Assembly (NCBI RefSeq): GCF_011421595.1
Contig: NZ_WTLH01000013.1
Coordinates: 1-60,964 of the forward strand
Source: Streptomyces sp. YIM 98790
Lineage (GTDB): Bacteria; Actinomycetota; Actinomycetes; Streptomycetales; Streptomycetaceae
Direction of reading: 5' to 3'
Length of the DNA stretch: 60,964 bases
The notes beneath the pieces were generated by a model. That model was not told the DNA's origin and made no database searches. It saw only the letters and a list, made by a program, of their open reading frames with translations. This document shows, piece by piece, positions 35,147-43,034 of the stretch (position 1 is its first letter; each line of letters opens with the position of its first letter). A program made the position numbers and the translations under genes.

Positions 35147-37906
35147 ATGAGCGAGCACCGTCGCAAGCCCCCGCAGCGTGGCCGGCGTGCCGCGACCGGC
35201 CGCCGGGCGGCCGCCCCGCCGCCCCGCGAGCCGGCCGGAGGCGGGTACGGCACGCCGCCGGAGCGCCCCTACGGTTCCCGGGCCGAGGCGCGGCGTGCGG
35301 TCCAGGAGCGCGGCGGAGGACGGCGCCGGGCGGCCAGCGCCAGCGAGCCGCCACCGGTCCGCAACGGGGGCCGGCGGGCCCGGCGGGCGGCTGCCGGGCC
35401 GCCGCCGAAGAAACGGATCATCGACTACCCGCGCTGGGGCAAGCGCGGCATCCGCCGCTGGGTGCCGTCCTGGAAGCAGTGGCTGGGCATGGCGTTCCTG
35501 TTCCTGGGGACGCTCATCGGGCTGGTCGGCATCGCCTATGCCATGGTCGACGTGCCCAACCAGAACATCTGGGCGCAGTCGCAGAAGAACGTCTACTACT
35601 GGGCCGACGGCAGCGAGATGGTGGTGGCCGGTGGCGGCGACTACAACCGGCAGAACATCCCGCTGGACCAGATGCCGGAGCATCTGACGGACGCGGCCAT
35701 CGCCGCCGAGAACCACACCTTCTGGTCGGACAGCGGCATCAACCCGGTCGGCATCGCCCGCGCCGTGGTGAACATGGCGCGCGGCGAGGAGACCCAGTCC
35801 GGTTCCACCATCACCCAGCAGTACGTCAAGAACAACTTCCTGGTCCAGGACCAGACCGTCACCCGCAAGGCCAAGGAGCTGCTGATCTCCATCAAGGTGG
35901 GTGCCACGGAGCCCAAGGAGAAGATCCTTGAGGGCTACATGAACACCTCCTACTTCGGCCGCGGCGCCTACGGCGTGCAGGCCGCCGCGCGGGCGTACTA
36001 CAACAAGGACGCCGAGGAACTGAACGCCAGCGAGTCGGCCTTCCTGATCTCCCTGCTCAAGGGACCCGACTACTTCGACCCGCACGGCGGCACCCGCGGC
36101 CCGGAGGCCGCCGAGGGGAACCATCAGCGCGCCGAGGAGCGCTGGGAGTGGATTCTGGACCGCCGGGTGGAGGTCGGCACGCTGGACGCCTCCGAGCGCA
36201 GCGAGTACACCGAGTTCCCCATGCCGGTCGAGCCCAAGCCCGCCACCAACAAGGCCGGCCAGATCGGCTACCTCACCGGCCTGGTGGACCAGTACCTGAT
36301 CAACGAGGAGATCCTCACCTCGCAGCAGCTCGACGACGGCGGCTACCGCATCTACACCACCTTCGACAAGAAGAAGGTGAAGCAGATGGAGGAGGCGGTC
36401 GACACGGTCCGGGAGCAGCTGGACCCGGAGGAGAGGGAAGAGGACAAGTACGTCCAGTTCGCCGGCGCCTCGGTGGTGCCGCGCGACGGCGCGATCGTGG
36501 CCGTCTACGGTGGCGTCTCCGCCACCGAGCACTTCGTGAACAACGCCAACCGGGAGGACATCCTGGTCGGCTCCACCTTCAAGCCCTATGTGCTCGCGGC
36601 GGCCATGCGGGACGGCATCCGCGACCCGGAGAAGGGGCCCGAGCAGGGCCCCGAGGACCGCAAGCGGCTCTCCCCGGAGGCGGTCTACAACAGCGAGCAC
36701 GAAATGGTCATCCGGCGCTACGACGGCACGGTGTGGAAGGACGAGAAGGACGAGGAGTGGCGCCAGCCCAACTACGAGGGCGGCGAGCAGGGTGACATCA
36801 CCCTCCGCCGGGCCATGGAGGTCTCCGCCAACTCGCCGTTCGTGCAGCTCGCCATGGACATCGGCATCGAGACCGTGGCGCAGGCCGCCATGGACGCCGG
36901 CCTGCGCCGGGACAGTCTCGGCCAGGAGATCAACGACAACGTCCCGACCTTCGCCCTCGGTGTCGCCTCGCCCAGCGCCATCCGGATGGCCACCGGCTAC
37001 GCCACCTTCGCCGCCAGCGGCGAGCAGGCCGAGCCGTACTCGGTGACCATGGTCAAGGACGCGGACGGCACGCTGTGGGAGCACAAGCTGTCCCTGAAGC
37101 GGGCGTTCTCCTCGGACGTCGCCGACAACGTCACCGACGTGCTGGCCTCCGTGGTGAAGAACGGCTCCGGCCACAAGGCGCAGGAGCTGGGCAAGCCGGC
37201 TGCGGCCAAGACCGGAACCACGGACGGCAACAAGAGCGCCTGGTTCACCGGCTACACCCCGCACCTGTCCACCGCGATCGGCATGTTCCGCCAGGACGAC
37301 CGCGAGGGCAACGCCGAGATGCTGGAGATGTACAACACCCTCGGCCAGGAGAAGATCACCGGCGGCAGCTACCCGGCCGACATCTGGCTGGCCTACATGA
37401 AGAAGGCCACCAAGAACGACCCCAAGGACAAGTTCCCCAAGGCTCCCGAGATCGGCGACATCCACTACGGCGGCGGCGCGGAGAGCCCCGAGCCCACGCC
37501 GACCGAGACCGAGGCCGAGGAGACCGAGGAGCCGGAGGTCGAGGAGACGGAGAAGCCGGACCGCCCGGGCAGGCCCACCGACACCAGCCCCACGCCGACC
37601 CTCACCTGCGACCCGGCCATCGACCCCACGTGCGGCGGTGAGAACCCCAACGGCGGCAACAACAACGGCGGCTGGTGGGGCGACGACGGCGGCACCACGG
37701 GCGAGACCACCACCGGCGAAACCACCACCGGAGGCGAGACCACCACCGGCGAAACCACCGGAGGCGAGACCACCTCGGGCGAGACCACCGGAGGCGAGAC
37801 CGACAGCGGCGGCGGCCTGCTCATCGGCGGCAACAGCAACGGGAACGGCGGCAACGGCAGCGGAGGCGGAGGCAACACCACCGGCGACGAATCCACCGAT
37901 CCGTAG
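35147..37906 (+). CDS. Class A penicillin-binding protein (bifunctional)
   Basis: 919 residues. A basic, disordered N terminus (about 110 residues) precedes one transmembrane helix (WLGMAFLFLGTLIGLVGIAY). The GT51 glycosyltransferase follows, with IAAENHTFWSDSGI (catalytic Glu kept, ED changed to EN) and GSTITQQYVKNNFL. The transpeptidase has SxxK in GSTFKP (Ser about 476, Lys about 479), SxN in SANS (about 560-562) and KTG at about 688. The C-terminal 130 residues are low-complexity, with a Glu/Thr/Pro region and TTGETTTGG repeats. It polymerises and cross-links peptidoglycan. Counterpart of ponA1 in the conserved actinobacterial order. GGAG ten bases before ATG 35147; hairpin terminator downstream. 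Confidence 0.95.
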   Translation: MSEHRRKPPQRGRRAATGRRAAAPPPREPAGGGYGTPPERPYGSRAEARRAVQERGGGRRRAASASEPPPVRNGGRRARRAAAGPPPKKRIIDYPRWGKRGIRRWVPSWKQWLGMAFLFLGTLIGLVGIAYAMVDVPNQNIWAQSQKNVYYWADGSEMVVAGGGDYNRQNIPLDQMPEHLTDAAIAAENHTFWSDSGINPVGIARAVVNMARGEETQSGSTITQQYVKNNFLVQDQTVTRKAKELLISIKVGATEPKEKILEGYMNTSYFGRGAYGVQAAARAYYNKDAEELNASESAFLISLLKGPDYFDPHGGTRGPEAAEGNHQRAEERWEWILDRRVEVGTLDASERSEYTEFPMPVEPKPATNKAGQIGYLTGLVDQYLINEEILTSQQLDDGGYRIYTTFDKKKVKQMEEAVDTVREQLDPEEREEDKYVQFAGASVVPRDGAIVAVYGGVSATEHFVNNANREDILVGSTFKPYVLAAAMRDGIRDPEKGPEQGPEDRKRLSPEAVYNSEHEMVIRRYDGTVWKDEKDEEWRQPNYEGGEQGDITLRRAMEVSANSPFVQLAMDIGIETVAQAAMDAGLRRDSLGQEINDNVPTFALGVASPSAIRMATGYATFAASGEQAEPYSVTMVKDADGTLWEHKLSLKRAFSSDVADNVTDVLASVVKNGSGHKAQELGKPAAAKTGTTDGNKSAWFTGYTPHLSTAIGMFRQDDREGNAEMLEMYNTLGQEKITGGSYPADIWLAYMKKATKNDPKDKFPKAPEIGDIHYGGGAESPEPTPTETEAEETEEPEVEETEKPDRPGRPTDTSPTPTLTCDPAIDPTCGGENPNGGNNNGGWWGDDGGTTGETTTGETTTGGETTTGETTGGETTSGETTGGETDSGGGLLIGGNSNGNGGNGSGGGGNTTGDESTDP

Positions 37907-37944
37907 CGACACCGCGCCGCGCGCACTCCGCGGCCCAGCCAACC

Positions 37945-37983
37945 GTCAACCGCCCCGGCAGCCTGACTGCCGGGGCGGTTGAC
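37945..37983 (+). terminator. 17-bp perfect hairpin after the PBP gene
   Basis: GTCAACCGCCCCGGCAG (37945-37961), loop CCTGA, and exact complement 37967-37983. Its right arm ends 18 bases before the start codon of the GT87-like gene, so some read-through control is possible. Confidence 0.88.
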
Positions 37984-38001
37984 GTACGGCAGGATGTGAC
38001 C

Positions 38002-39513
38002 ATGCCGCACCCGCCGCAGCCGATGCCAGGAGGCCCCGCCGGGCCCGCGCAGCCCGCCGCGCCCGCACGGACCGCCGCACGCGACGAGGTGACCGTCCAC
38101 GGCAGCGAGCGGTTCGGCGGACCGACCGGCCGGCGGGCCGCCCCGGCCACCGGCTTCTGGCACCCGGTGCGGGTGGTGGCACTCGCCATGATCGGCATGT
38201 TCGCCCTGGGCATGGTGCAGAAGCTGCCCTGCTACACCCGCGGCTGGTTCGAGGGGCCGGCCACCCAGTACACCCACGCCTGCTACTCCGACATCCCGCA
38301 CCTGTACCGGGCCCGCGGCTTCGCCGACGGGCTCATCCCGTACTTCGACAAGATCCCGGACGAGCTGGCACGGGGCATGGAGTACCTCGAATACCCGGTG
38401 CTGACCGGCCTTTTCATGGAGACCGCCGCCTGGCTCACCCCGGCCGGCGACGGCGGGCGGCAGGCTCAGCAGATCTACTGGCTGGTCAACGCCGGGATGC
38501 TGATGGCCTGCGCGGTGATCATCGCGGTCTGTGTGGCGCGCATCCAGCGCAACCGCCCGTGGGACGGGCTGATGGTCGCCCTCGCCCCGGCCTTCGCCCT
38601 GACCGCCACCATCAACTGGGACCTGCTGGCCGGGGCGCTGTGCTGCGCCGGGCTGCTGATGTGGGCGCGCGCCCGGCCGGCCGCCGCCGGCATCCTCATC
38701 GGGCTGGCCACCGCCGCCAAGCTCTATCCCGTGCTTGTTCTCGGACCGCTGTTCCTGCTCTGCCTGCGCACCTTCCGCTGGCGCGCCTTCTTCACCACCA
38801 CAGCCACCGCGGTCCTCTCCTGGCTGGTGGTGAACCTCCCCATCATGCTGCTGGCCACCGATGGCTGGGCCCGCTTCTACGTCTTCAGCCGGGAACGCTC
38901 GGTCGACTTCGGCTCCTTCTGGCTGCTGCTGGTGCAGCGCACCGACGTCACCCTGTCCCCGTCCACCGTCAACCGCCTGGCGGTCGCCCTCACCCTGCTC
39001 GGCTTCGCCGGCATCGCCCTGCTCGCCGTCCTCGCCCCGGTGCGCCCACGGCTGGCCCAGCTGGTCTTCCTCACCGTCGCCGTCTTCATCCTCACCAACA
39101 AGGTCTACTCCCCCCAGTACGTGCTCTGGCTGATCCCGCTGGCCGTACTGGCCCGCCCGCGCTGGCGGGACATCCTGATCTGGCAGGCCTGTGAAGTGCT
39201 CTACTTCCTGGGCATCTGGATGTATCTGGCGCACACCAGCGGCGCACACGGCGTGACGCCCAACGGCTACCACGGCGCCATCGCGCTCCACCTGCTCGGC
39301 ACCCTCTACCTCTGCCTGGTGGTGGTCCGCGACATCCTGCGGCCCGGACACGACCCGGTCCGCTGGGACGGCTCCGACGACCCCGGCGGCGGCGTCCTGG
39401 ACCGGGCAGCCGACCGCTTCACCCTCCCTCCGCGCCGTCCCCGCACTCCCTCCACGTTTCACGTGAAACCTCCTCCCCCGGATCCCACTCCCCACGCCGC
39501 GCGGGAGGCATAG
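38002..39513 (+). CDS. GT87-like polyprenol-dependent glycosyltransferase
   Basis: 503 residues, multipass membrane protein (about ten helices). After a disordered 50-residue N terminus come PVRVVALAMIGMFALGMVQ, a conserved extracytoplasmic loop with CYSDIPHLYRARGFADG and YLEYPVLTGLFM, then ATINWDLLAGALCCAGLL and GLATAAKLYPVLVLGPLFLL. These resemble the GT87 (DUF2029) alpha-1,2-mannosyl-/arabinosyltransferase-like group. The conserved Asp of the first loop (SDIPHLY) is present. A homologue follows ponA1 in Mycobacterium (Rv0051). The C-terminal tail carries an in-frame parS site. ATG 38002 was chosen as the first start after the terminator. Confidence 0.8.
   Translation: MPHPPQPMPGGPAGPAQPAAPARTAARDEVTVHGSERFGGPTGRRAAPATGFWHPVRVVALAMIGMFALGMVQKLPCYTRGWFEGPATQYTHACYSDIPHLYRARGFADGLIPYFDKIPDELARGMEYLEYPVLTGLFMETAAWLTPAGDGGRQAQQIYWLVNAGMLMACAVIIAVCVARIQRNRPWDGLMVALAPAFALTATINWDLLAGALCCAGLLMWARARPAAAGILIGLATAAKLYPVLVLGPLFLLCLRTFRWRAFFTTTATAVLSWLVVNLPIMLLATDGWARFYVFSRERSVDFGSFWLLLVQRTDVTLSPSTVNRLAVALTLLGFAGIALLAVLAPVRPRLAQLVFLTVAVFILTNKVYSPQYVLWLIPLAVLARPRWRDILIWQACEVLYFLGIWMYLAHTSGAHGVTPNGYHGAIALHLLGTLYLCLVVVRDILRPGHDPVRWDGSDDPGGGVLDRAADRFTLPPRRPRTPSTFHVKPPPPDPTPHAAREA
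39456..39469. other. parS site in the 3' end of the GT87-like gene
   Basis: Perfect 14-bp ParB-binding palindrome GTTTCACGTGAAAC. It encodes Phe-His-Val-Lys in the last 20 residues of the glycosyltransferase. Confidence 0.92.
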
Positions 39514-39519
39514 CCGCCG

Positions 39520-40812
39520 ATGTCCGTCGTCGTCGACTTCCGGATACTGTGGCGCTTCCCCGGCTTCCGGAAGCTGCTGCTCGTCCGCCTGCTCTCCCAG
39601 TTCACCGACGGGGTCTTCCAGGTCGGCCTGGCCACCTATGTGGTCTTCTCCCCGGAGCAGCAGACCAGCCCCGAGGACATCGCCGCCGCCATGGCCGTGC
39701 TGCTGCTGCCCTACTCGCTCCTGGGGCCGTTCGCCGGTGCGCTGCTGGACCGCTGGCGCCGCCGACAGGTGCTGCTGTACGGCAACCTGCTGCGCGGTGC
39801 TCTGGCCGCCGCCACCTGTCTGCTGGTCCTGGGCTCGGTACCGCGCTGGCAGTTCTACCTCTCCGCGCTCTGCGTCACCGCCATCAACCGCTTCATCCTG
39901 GCCGGGCTCTCCGCCGCCCTGCCCCGGGTTGTGGACCGTGAGCGGCTGGTCATCGCCAACTCCCTCTCACCGACCGCGGGCACCATCGCGGCCACAGCCG
40001 GGGGAGCCTCGGCCTTCGGACTGAGCTATCTCGCCCGCACCGAGGTCTCCAGCGACGCGCTGGCCCTGATGGCAGCCGCCGTCCTGTACCTGCTGGCCGG
40101 CCTGGCCGCCCTGCGCATGGGCCGGGATCTGCTCGGCCCGGCCCCCTCCGAGATGTCCAAGGAGACCCTGAGCGCCCTCGCGGCCACCGCCCGGGGACTG
40201 ATCGCCGGGCTTCGCCACCTGAACCGCCACCGCACCGCCGCCCGGGTACTGCTGGCCGTCGCCATGATGCGCTTCTGCTACGGCGCCCTGCTGGTCACCG
40301 TGCTGATGCTGGCCCGCTACGCCTGGGCCGACGGCCGCCTGGAGGGCGACGGCATGGCGCTGCTGGGTGTGGCCGTCGGTCTGTCCGGCGCGGGGTTCTT
40401 CGCCGCCGCCGTCGTCACTCCGTGGGCCGTGCAGCGCCTCGGCCGGCTCGGCTGGTTCGCCTGGTGCGCCGGGTCCGCCGCCGTGCTGGTGCCCGCCCTG
40501 GGCCTGTCCTTCCGGCCCCTGCCGGTGCTGGTCGCCGCCTTCATCCTCGGCCTGGTCACCCAGGGAGCCAAGATCGTCACCGACACCGTGGTGCAGTCCG
40601 TGATCGACGACGCCTACCGGGGCCGGGTCTTCTCCGTCTACGACATGCTGTTCAACGTCGCCTTTGTCGGCGCCGCCGGCCTGGCCGCCCTGATGCTGCC
40701 GCCGGACGGCCGCTCCGCCGCCCTGGTGCTCACCGTCTCGGTGATCTACGCGGCGGTGACCGTGGCCATGACCCGTTTCCACCGCATTCCGCCCGATGTC
40801 AGTGTCACATAA
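39520..40812 (+). CDS. MFS transporter
   Basis: 430 residues, twelve helices. The MFS pattern is visible in FRKLLLVRLLSQFTDGVFQ, LLPYSLLGPFAGALLDRWRRRQVLL (motif A, Asp and Arg-rich loop) and GAKIVTDTVVQSVIDDAYRGRVFSVYDMLFNVAFVGAAGL, which is typical of MFS proteins beside this locus in streptomycetes. The substrate is unknown. ATG 39520 lies seven bases past the glycosyltransferase stop, so the two are probably cotranscribed. Confidence 0.87.
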   Translation: MSVVVDFRILWRFPGFRKLLLVRLLSQFTDGVFQVGLATYVVFSPEQQTSPEDIAAAMAVLLLPYSLLGPFAGALLDRWRRRQVLLYGNLLRGALAAATCLLVLGSVPRWQFYLSALCVTAINRFILAGLSAALPRVVDRERLVIANSLSPTAGTIAATAGGASAFGLSYLARTEVSSDALALMAAAVLYLLAGLAALRMGRDLLGPAPSEMSKETLSALAATARGLIAGLRHLNRHRTAARVLLAVAMMRFCYGALLVTVLMLARYAWADGRLEGDGMALLGVAVGLSGAGFFAAAVVTPWAVQRLGRLGWFAWCAGSAAVLVPALGLSFRPLPVLVAAFILGLVTQGAKIVTDTVVQSVIDDAYRGRVFSVYDMLFNVAFVGAAGLAALMLPPDGRSAALVLTVSVIYAAVTVAMTRFHRIPPDVSVT

Positions 40813-40971
40813 CAGCCACAGAACCCCGTCAGCCCGGCACCGCGGGCCGACTCGTCCCCCGGCCACACTAATGTGGCCCTCCGTTACCGTGCGGAGGCTG
40901 CACAGCTCGCCGAAAGCCCTGTTCAAGGCGCTGATCCGCACAGCACCAACATGCACATCAGAGGGGACATC

Positions 40972-41271
40972 ATGACCAAGAAGCTGCTGTCCGTGGCGGT
41001 GGCCACCATAGCCGCCGCCGCGGTCCTCACCGGCTGCAGCTCCGAAGCAGAGCGCTCCCAGGTCGGCGACTGCCTGCGCAACGAGGGCACCATGGCCTCG
41101 CCCGACCTGAAGAAGACCGACTGCACGGCCGACGACGCCGAATACAAGGTCGTCGACAAGATCGAGGGCGACATCTCGGACGGGGCCTGCGAGAACGCGG
41201 AAGGCGCCCACACCCAGTACTACGAGGAGTACGGCGGCAAGAAGTTCTCCCTCTGCCTGGGCGACGTCTGA
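40972..41271 (+). CDS. Lipoprotein of the LppU/SCO3897 type
   Basis: 99 residues. A signal peptide (MTKKLLSVAVATIAAAAVLTGC) ends in a lipobox LTGC with lipidated Cys at about residue 22. The mature part has cysteines in GDCLRNEG, TDCTADDAE, GACENAEGAH and SLCLGDV, so four, probably two disulfides. It lies next to pcnA, the position of SCO3897 in S. coelicolor, after which the family is named. GAGGGGACATC precedes ATG 40972. Role unknown. A membrane-anchored larger relative is at 5927. Confidence 0.85.
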   Translation: MTKKLLSVAVATIAAAAVLTGCSSEAERSQVGDCLRNEGTMASPDLKKTDCTADDAEYKVVDKIEGDISDGACENAEGAHTQYYEEYGGKKFSLCLGDV

Positions 41272-41294
41272 CACCGGCGCCGAGACACACAACC

Positions 41295-41348
41295 CGGCAC
41301 GGGCCGCGACTCCCCTGCGGAGACCGCGGCCCGTGCCGTTTCACTGCC
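41295..41348. terminator. Bidirectional hairpin between lppU-like gene and pcnA
   Basis: Perfect 14-bp arms CGGCACGGGCCGCG (41295-41308) / CGCGGCCCGTGCCG (41335-41348) around a 26-base loop. The right arm and its neighbour are repeated as CCCGTGCCGTTTCACTGC (a 14-16-bp direct repeat at 41340-41362), touching the pcnA stop. Confidence 0.75.
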
Positions 41349-41357
41349 CGTGCCGTT

Positions 41358-42857
41358 TCACTGCTGCCGCCACCACTCCCGGAGGGCGTTCTCGGCGGCC
41401 TCACGGCCCAGCGGGCCGTGCTCCAGCCGGAGCTCCAGCAGGTACTGATAGGCGCGTCCCACCTGCGGGCCGGGCCCGATACCGAGGAGGGACATGATCT
41501 CGTTGCCGTTGAGATCCGGCCGGATGGCGTCCAGTTCCTCCTGCTGCCTCAGCCGCTCGATCCGGGCCTCCAGATCGTCATAGGCCCGGGACAGCGCCTG
41601 CGCCTTGCGCCTGTTGCGGGTGGTGCAGTCCGAACGGGTCAGCTTGTGCAGCCGCTCCAGCAGCGGCCCGGCGTCCCGCACATAGCGGCGCACCGCCGAG
41701 TCCGTCCACTCCCCGGTGCCGTAGCCGTGGAACCGCAGGTGCAGCTCCACCAGCCGGGAGACGTCCCGGATCAGCTCGTTCGGGTACTTGAGCCTGCTCA
41801 TCCGGGCCTTGGTCAGCTTGGCCCCCACCACCTCATGGTGATGGAAGGAGACCCGGCCGTCCTTCTCGAACCGCCGCGTCTTCGGCTTGCCGATGTCGTG
41901 CAGCAGCGCCGCCAGCCGCAGCACCAGATCCGGCTCCCCCGGCTCCTCCAGGTCGATGGCCTGCTCCAGCACGGTCAGGCTGTGCTCGTAGACATCCTTG
42001 TGCCGGTGGTGCTCGTCCAGCTCCAGCCGCAGCGCCGGCAGTTCCGGCAGCACCTCCCCGGCCAGCCCGGTGTCCACCAGCAGCGACAGGCCACGCCGCG
42101 GATGCGCACCGAGCACCAGCTTGTTCAGCTCGTCCCGCACCCGCTCCGCCGAGACGATGGAGATCCGCCCGGCCATCTCCGTCATCGCCTCCACCACCTC
42201 GCCGGCCACCGTGAAGCCGAGCTGGGAGGCGAACCGCGCGGCGCGCATCATCCGCAGCGGGTCGTCGGAGAACGACTCCTCGGGGGTGCCCGGAGTGCGC
42301 AGCACCCGCCGGGCCAGATCCTCCAGACCGCCGTGCGGATCGATGAACACCTTCTCCGGCAGCGCCACCGCCATGGCGTTCACCGTGAAGTCCCGCCGGA
42401 CCAGGTCCTCCTCGATCGAATCGCCGTAGGACACCTCGGGCTTGCGGGAGGTCCGGTCGTAGGACTCCGAGCGGTAGGTGGTGATCTCGATCTGGAAATC
42501 CTGCTTGTGGCAGCCGACCGTGCCGAAGGCGATGCCCACCTCCCAGACCGCATCGGCCCACGGGCGGACAATGCGCAGCACCTGCTCGGGCCGCGCATCG
42601 GTGGTGAAGTCCAGATCGTTGCCGAGCCGCCCCAGCAGCGCATCCCGTACCGAGCCGCCCACCAGGGCCAGCGCATGCCCCGCCGCGGCGAATCTCCGGG
42701 CCAGATCGTCCGCGACGGGGGAGACCCGCAGCAGCTCGCTCACGGCCTGGCGCTGCGCGTCACCGAGCGCCGAGGCGGTGGCTGCAAGGACGCCCCCGGG
42801 CCCGGCGTCAGCGGTCGGGGCGGCGGTCGAGTCGATGGCATTGCTGTCGTTCGGCAC
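41358..42857 (-). CDS. pcnA: CCA tRNA nucleotidyltransferase / poly(A) polymerase-type
   Basis: 499 residues. The head nucleotidyltransferase motif GGSVRDALLGRLGNDLDF contains the DLD metal site, followed by RRDFTVNAMAV, GGLEDLARRVLRTPG and SDDPLRMMRAARFASQLGF. A C-terminal HD phosphohydrolase domain carries ALLHDIGKP. It repairs or adds the CCA end of tRNA. Streptomycete homologues begin MPN and then reach SELLRVSPVADDLARRF, which fits GTG 42857; TACCCT lies eight bases upstream and no Shine-Dalgarno is present, suggesting a leaderless message. The very long upstream frame on the same strand is an antisense shadow of the DUF6049-like gene. Confidence 0.94.
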   Translation of the reverse strand: MPNDSNAIDSTAAPTADAGPGGVLAATASALGDAQRQAVSELLRVSPVADDLARRFAAAGHALALVGGSVRDALLGRLGNDLDFTTDARPEQVLRIVRPWADAVWEVGIAFGTVGCHKQDFQIEITTYRSESYDRTSRKPEVSYGDSIEEDLVRRDFTVNAMAVALPEKVFIDPHGGLEDLARRVLRTPGTPEESFSDDPLRMMRAARFASQLGFTVAGEVVEAMTEMAGRISIVSAERVRDELNKLVLGAHPRRGLSLLVDTGLAGEVLPELPALRLELDEHHRHKDVYEHSLTVLEQAIDLEEPGEPDLVLRLAALLHDIGKPKTRRFEKDGRVSFHHHEVVGAKLTKARMSRLKYPNELIRDVSRLVELHLRFHGYGTGEWTDSAVRRYVRDAGPLLERLHKLTRSDCTTRNRRKAQALSRAYDDLEARIERLRQQEELDAIRPDLNGNEIMSLLGIGPGPQVGRAYQYLLELRLEHGPLGREAAENALREWWRQQ

Positions 42858-43034
42858 AACAGAACAGGGTACGTGGCCCGTGCCACCGGCCGCCCGCCAC
42901 CTCCGTGCGCACGGCCCCGCCGCCTGCCGGGAACGGCCCGGGGCGGCCCTGGACGGGCACCGGCGCCGCTTCCGGCTCGTTACCATATCCGCCTGGACCG
43001 GCACATCGGACACGACGAGAGAACGAGGGCCCGC

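Noticed and set aside
34895..37942. Minus-strand ORF of 1015 codons opposite the class A PBP gene
   Set aside because: It is the antisense of a confident PBP with intact catalytic motifs. High GC removes stops from the complementary frame, and the translation is low-complexity with no family motif.
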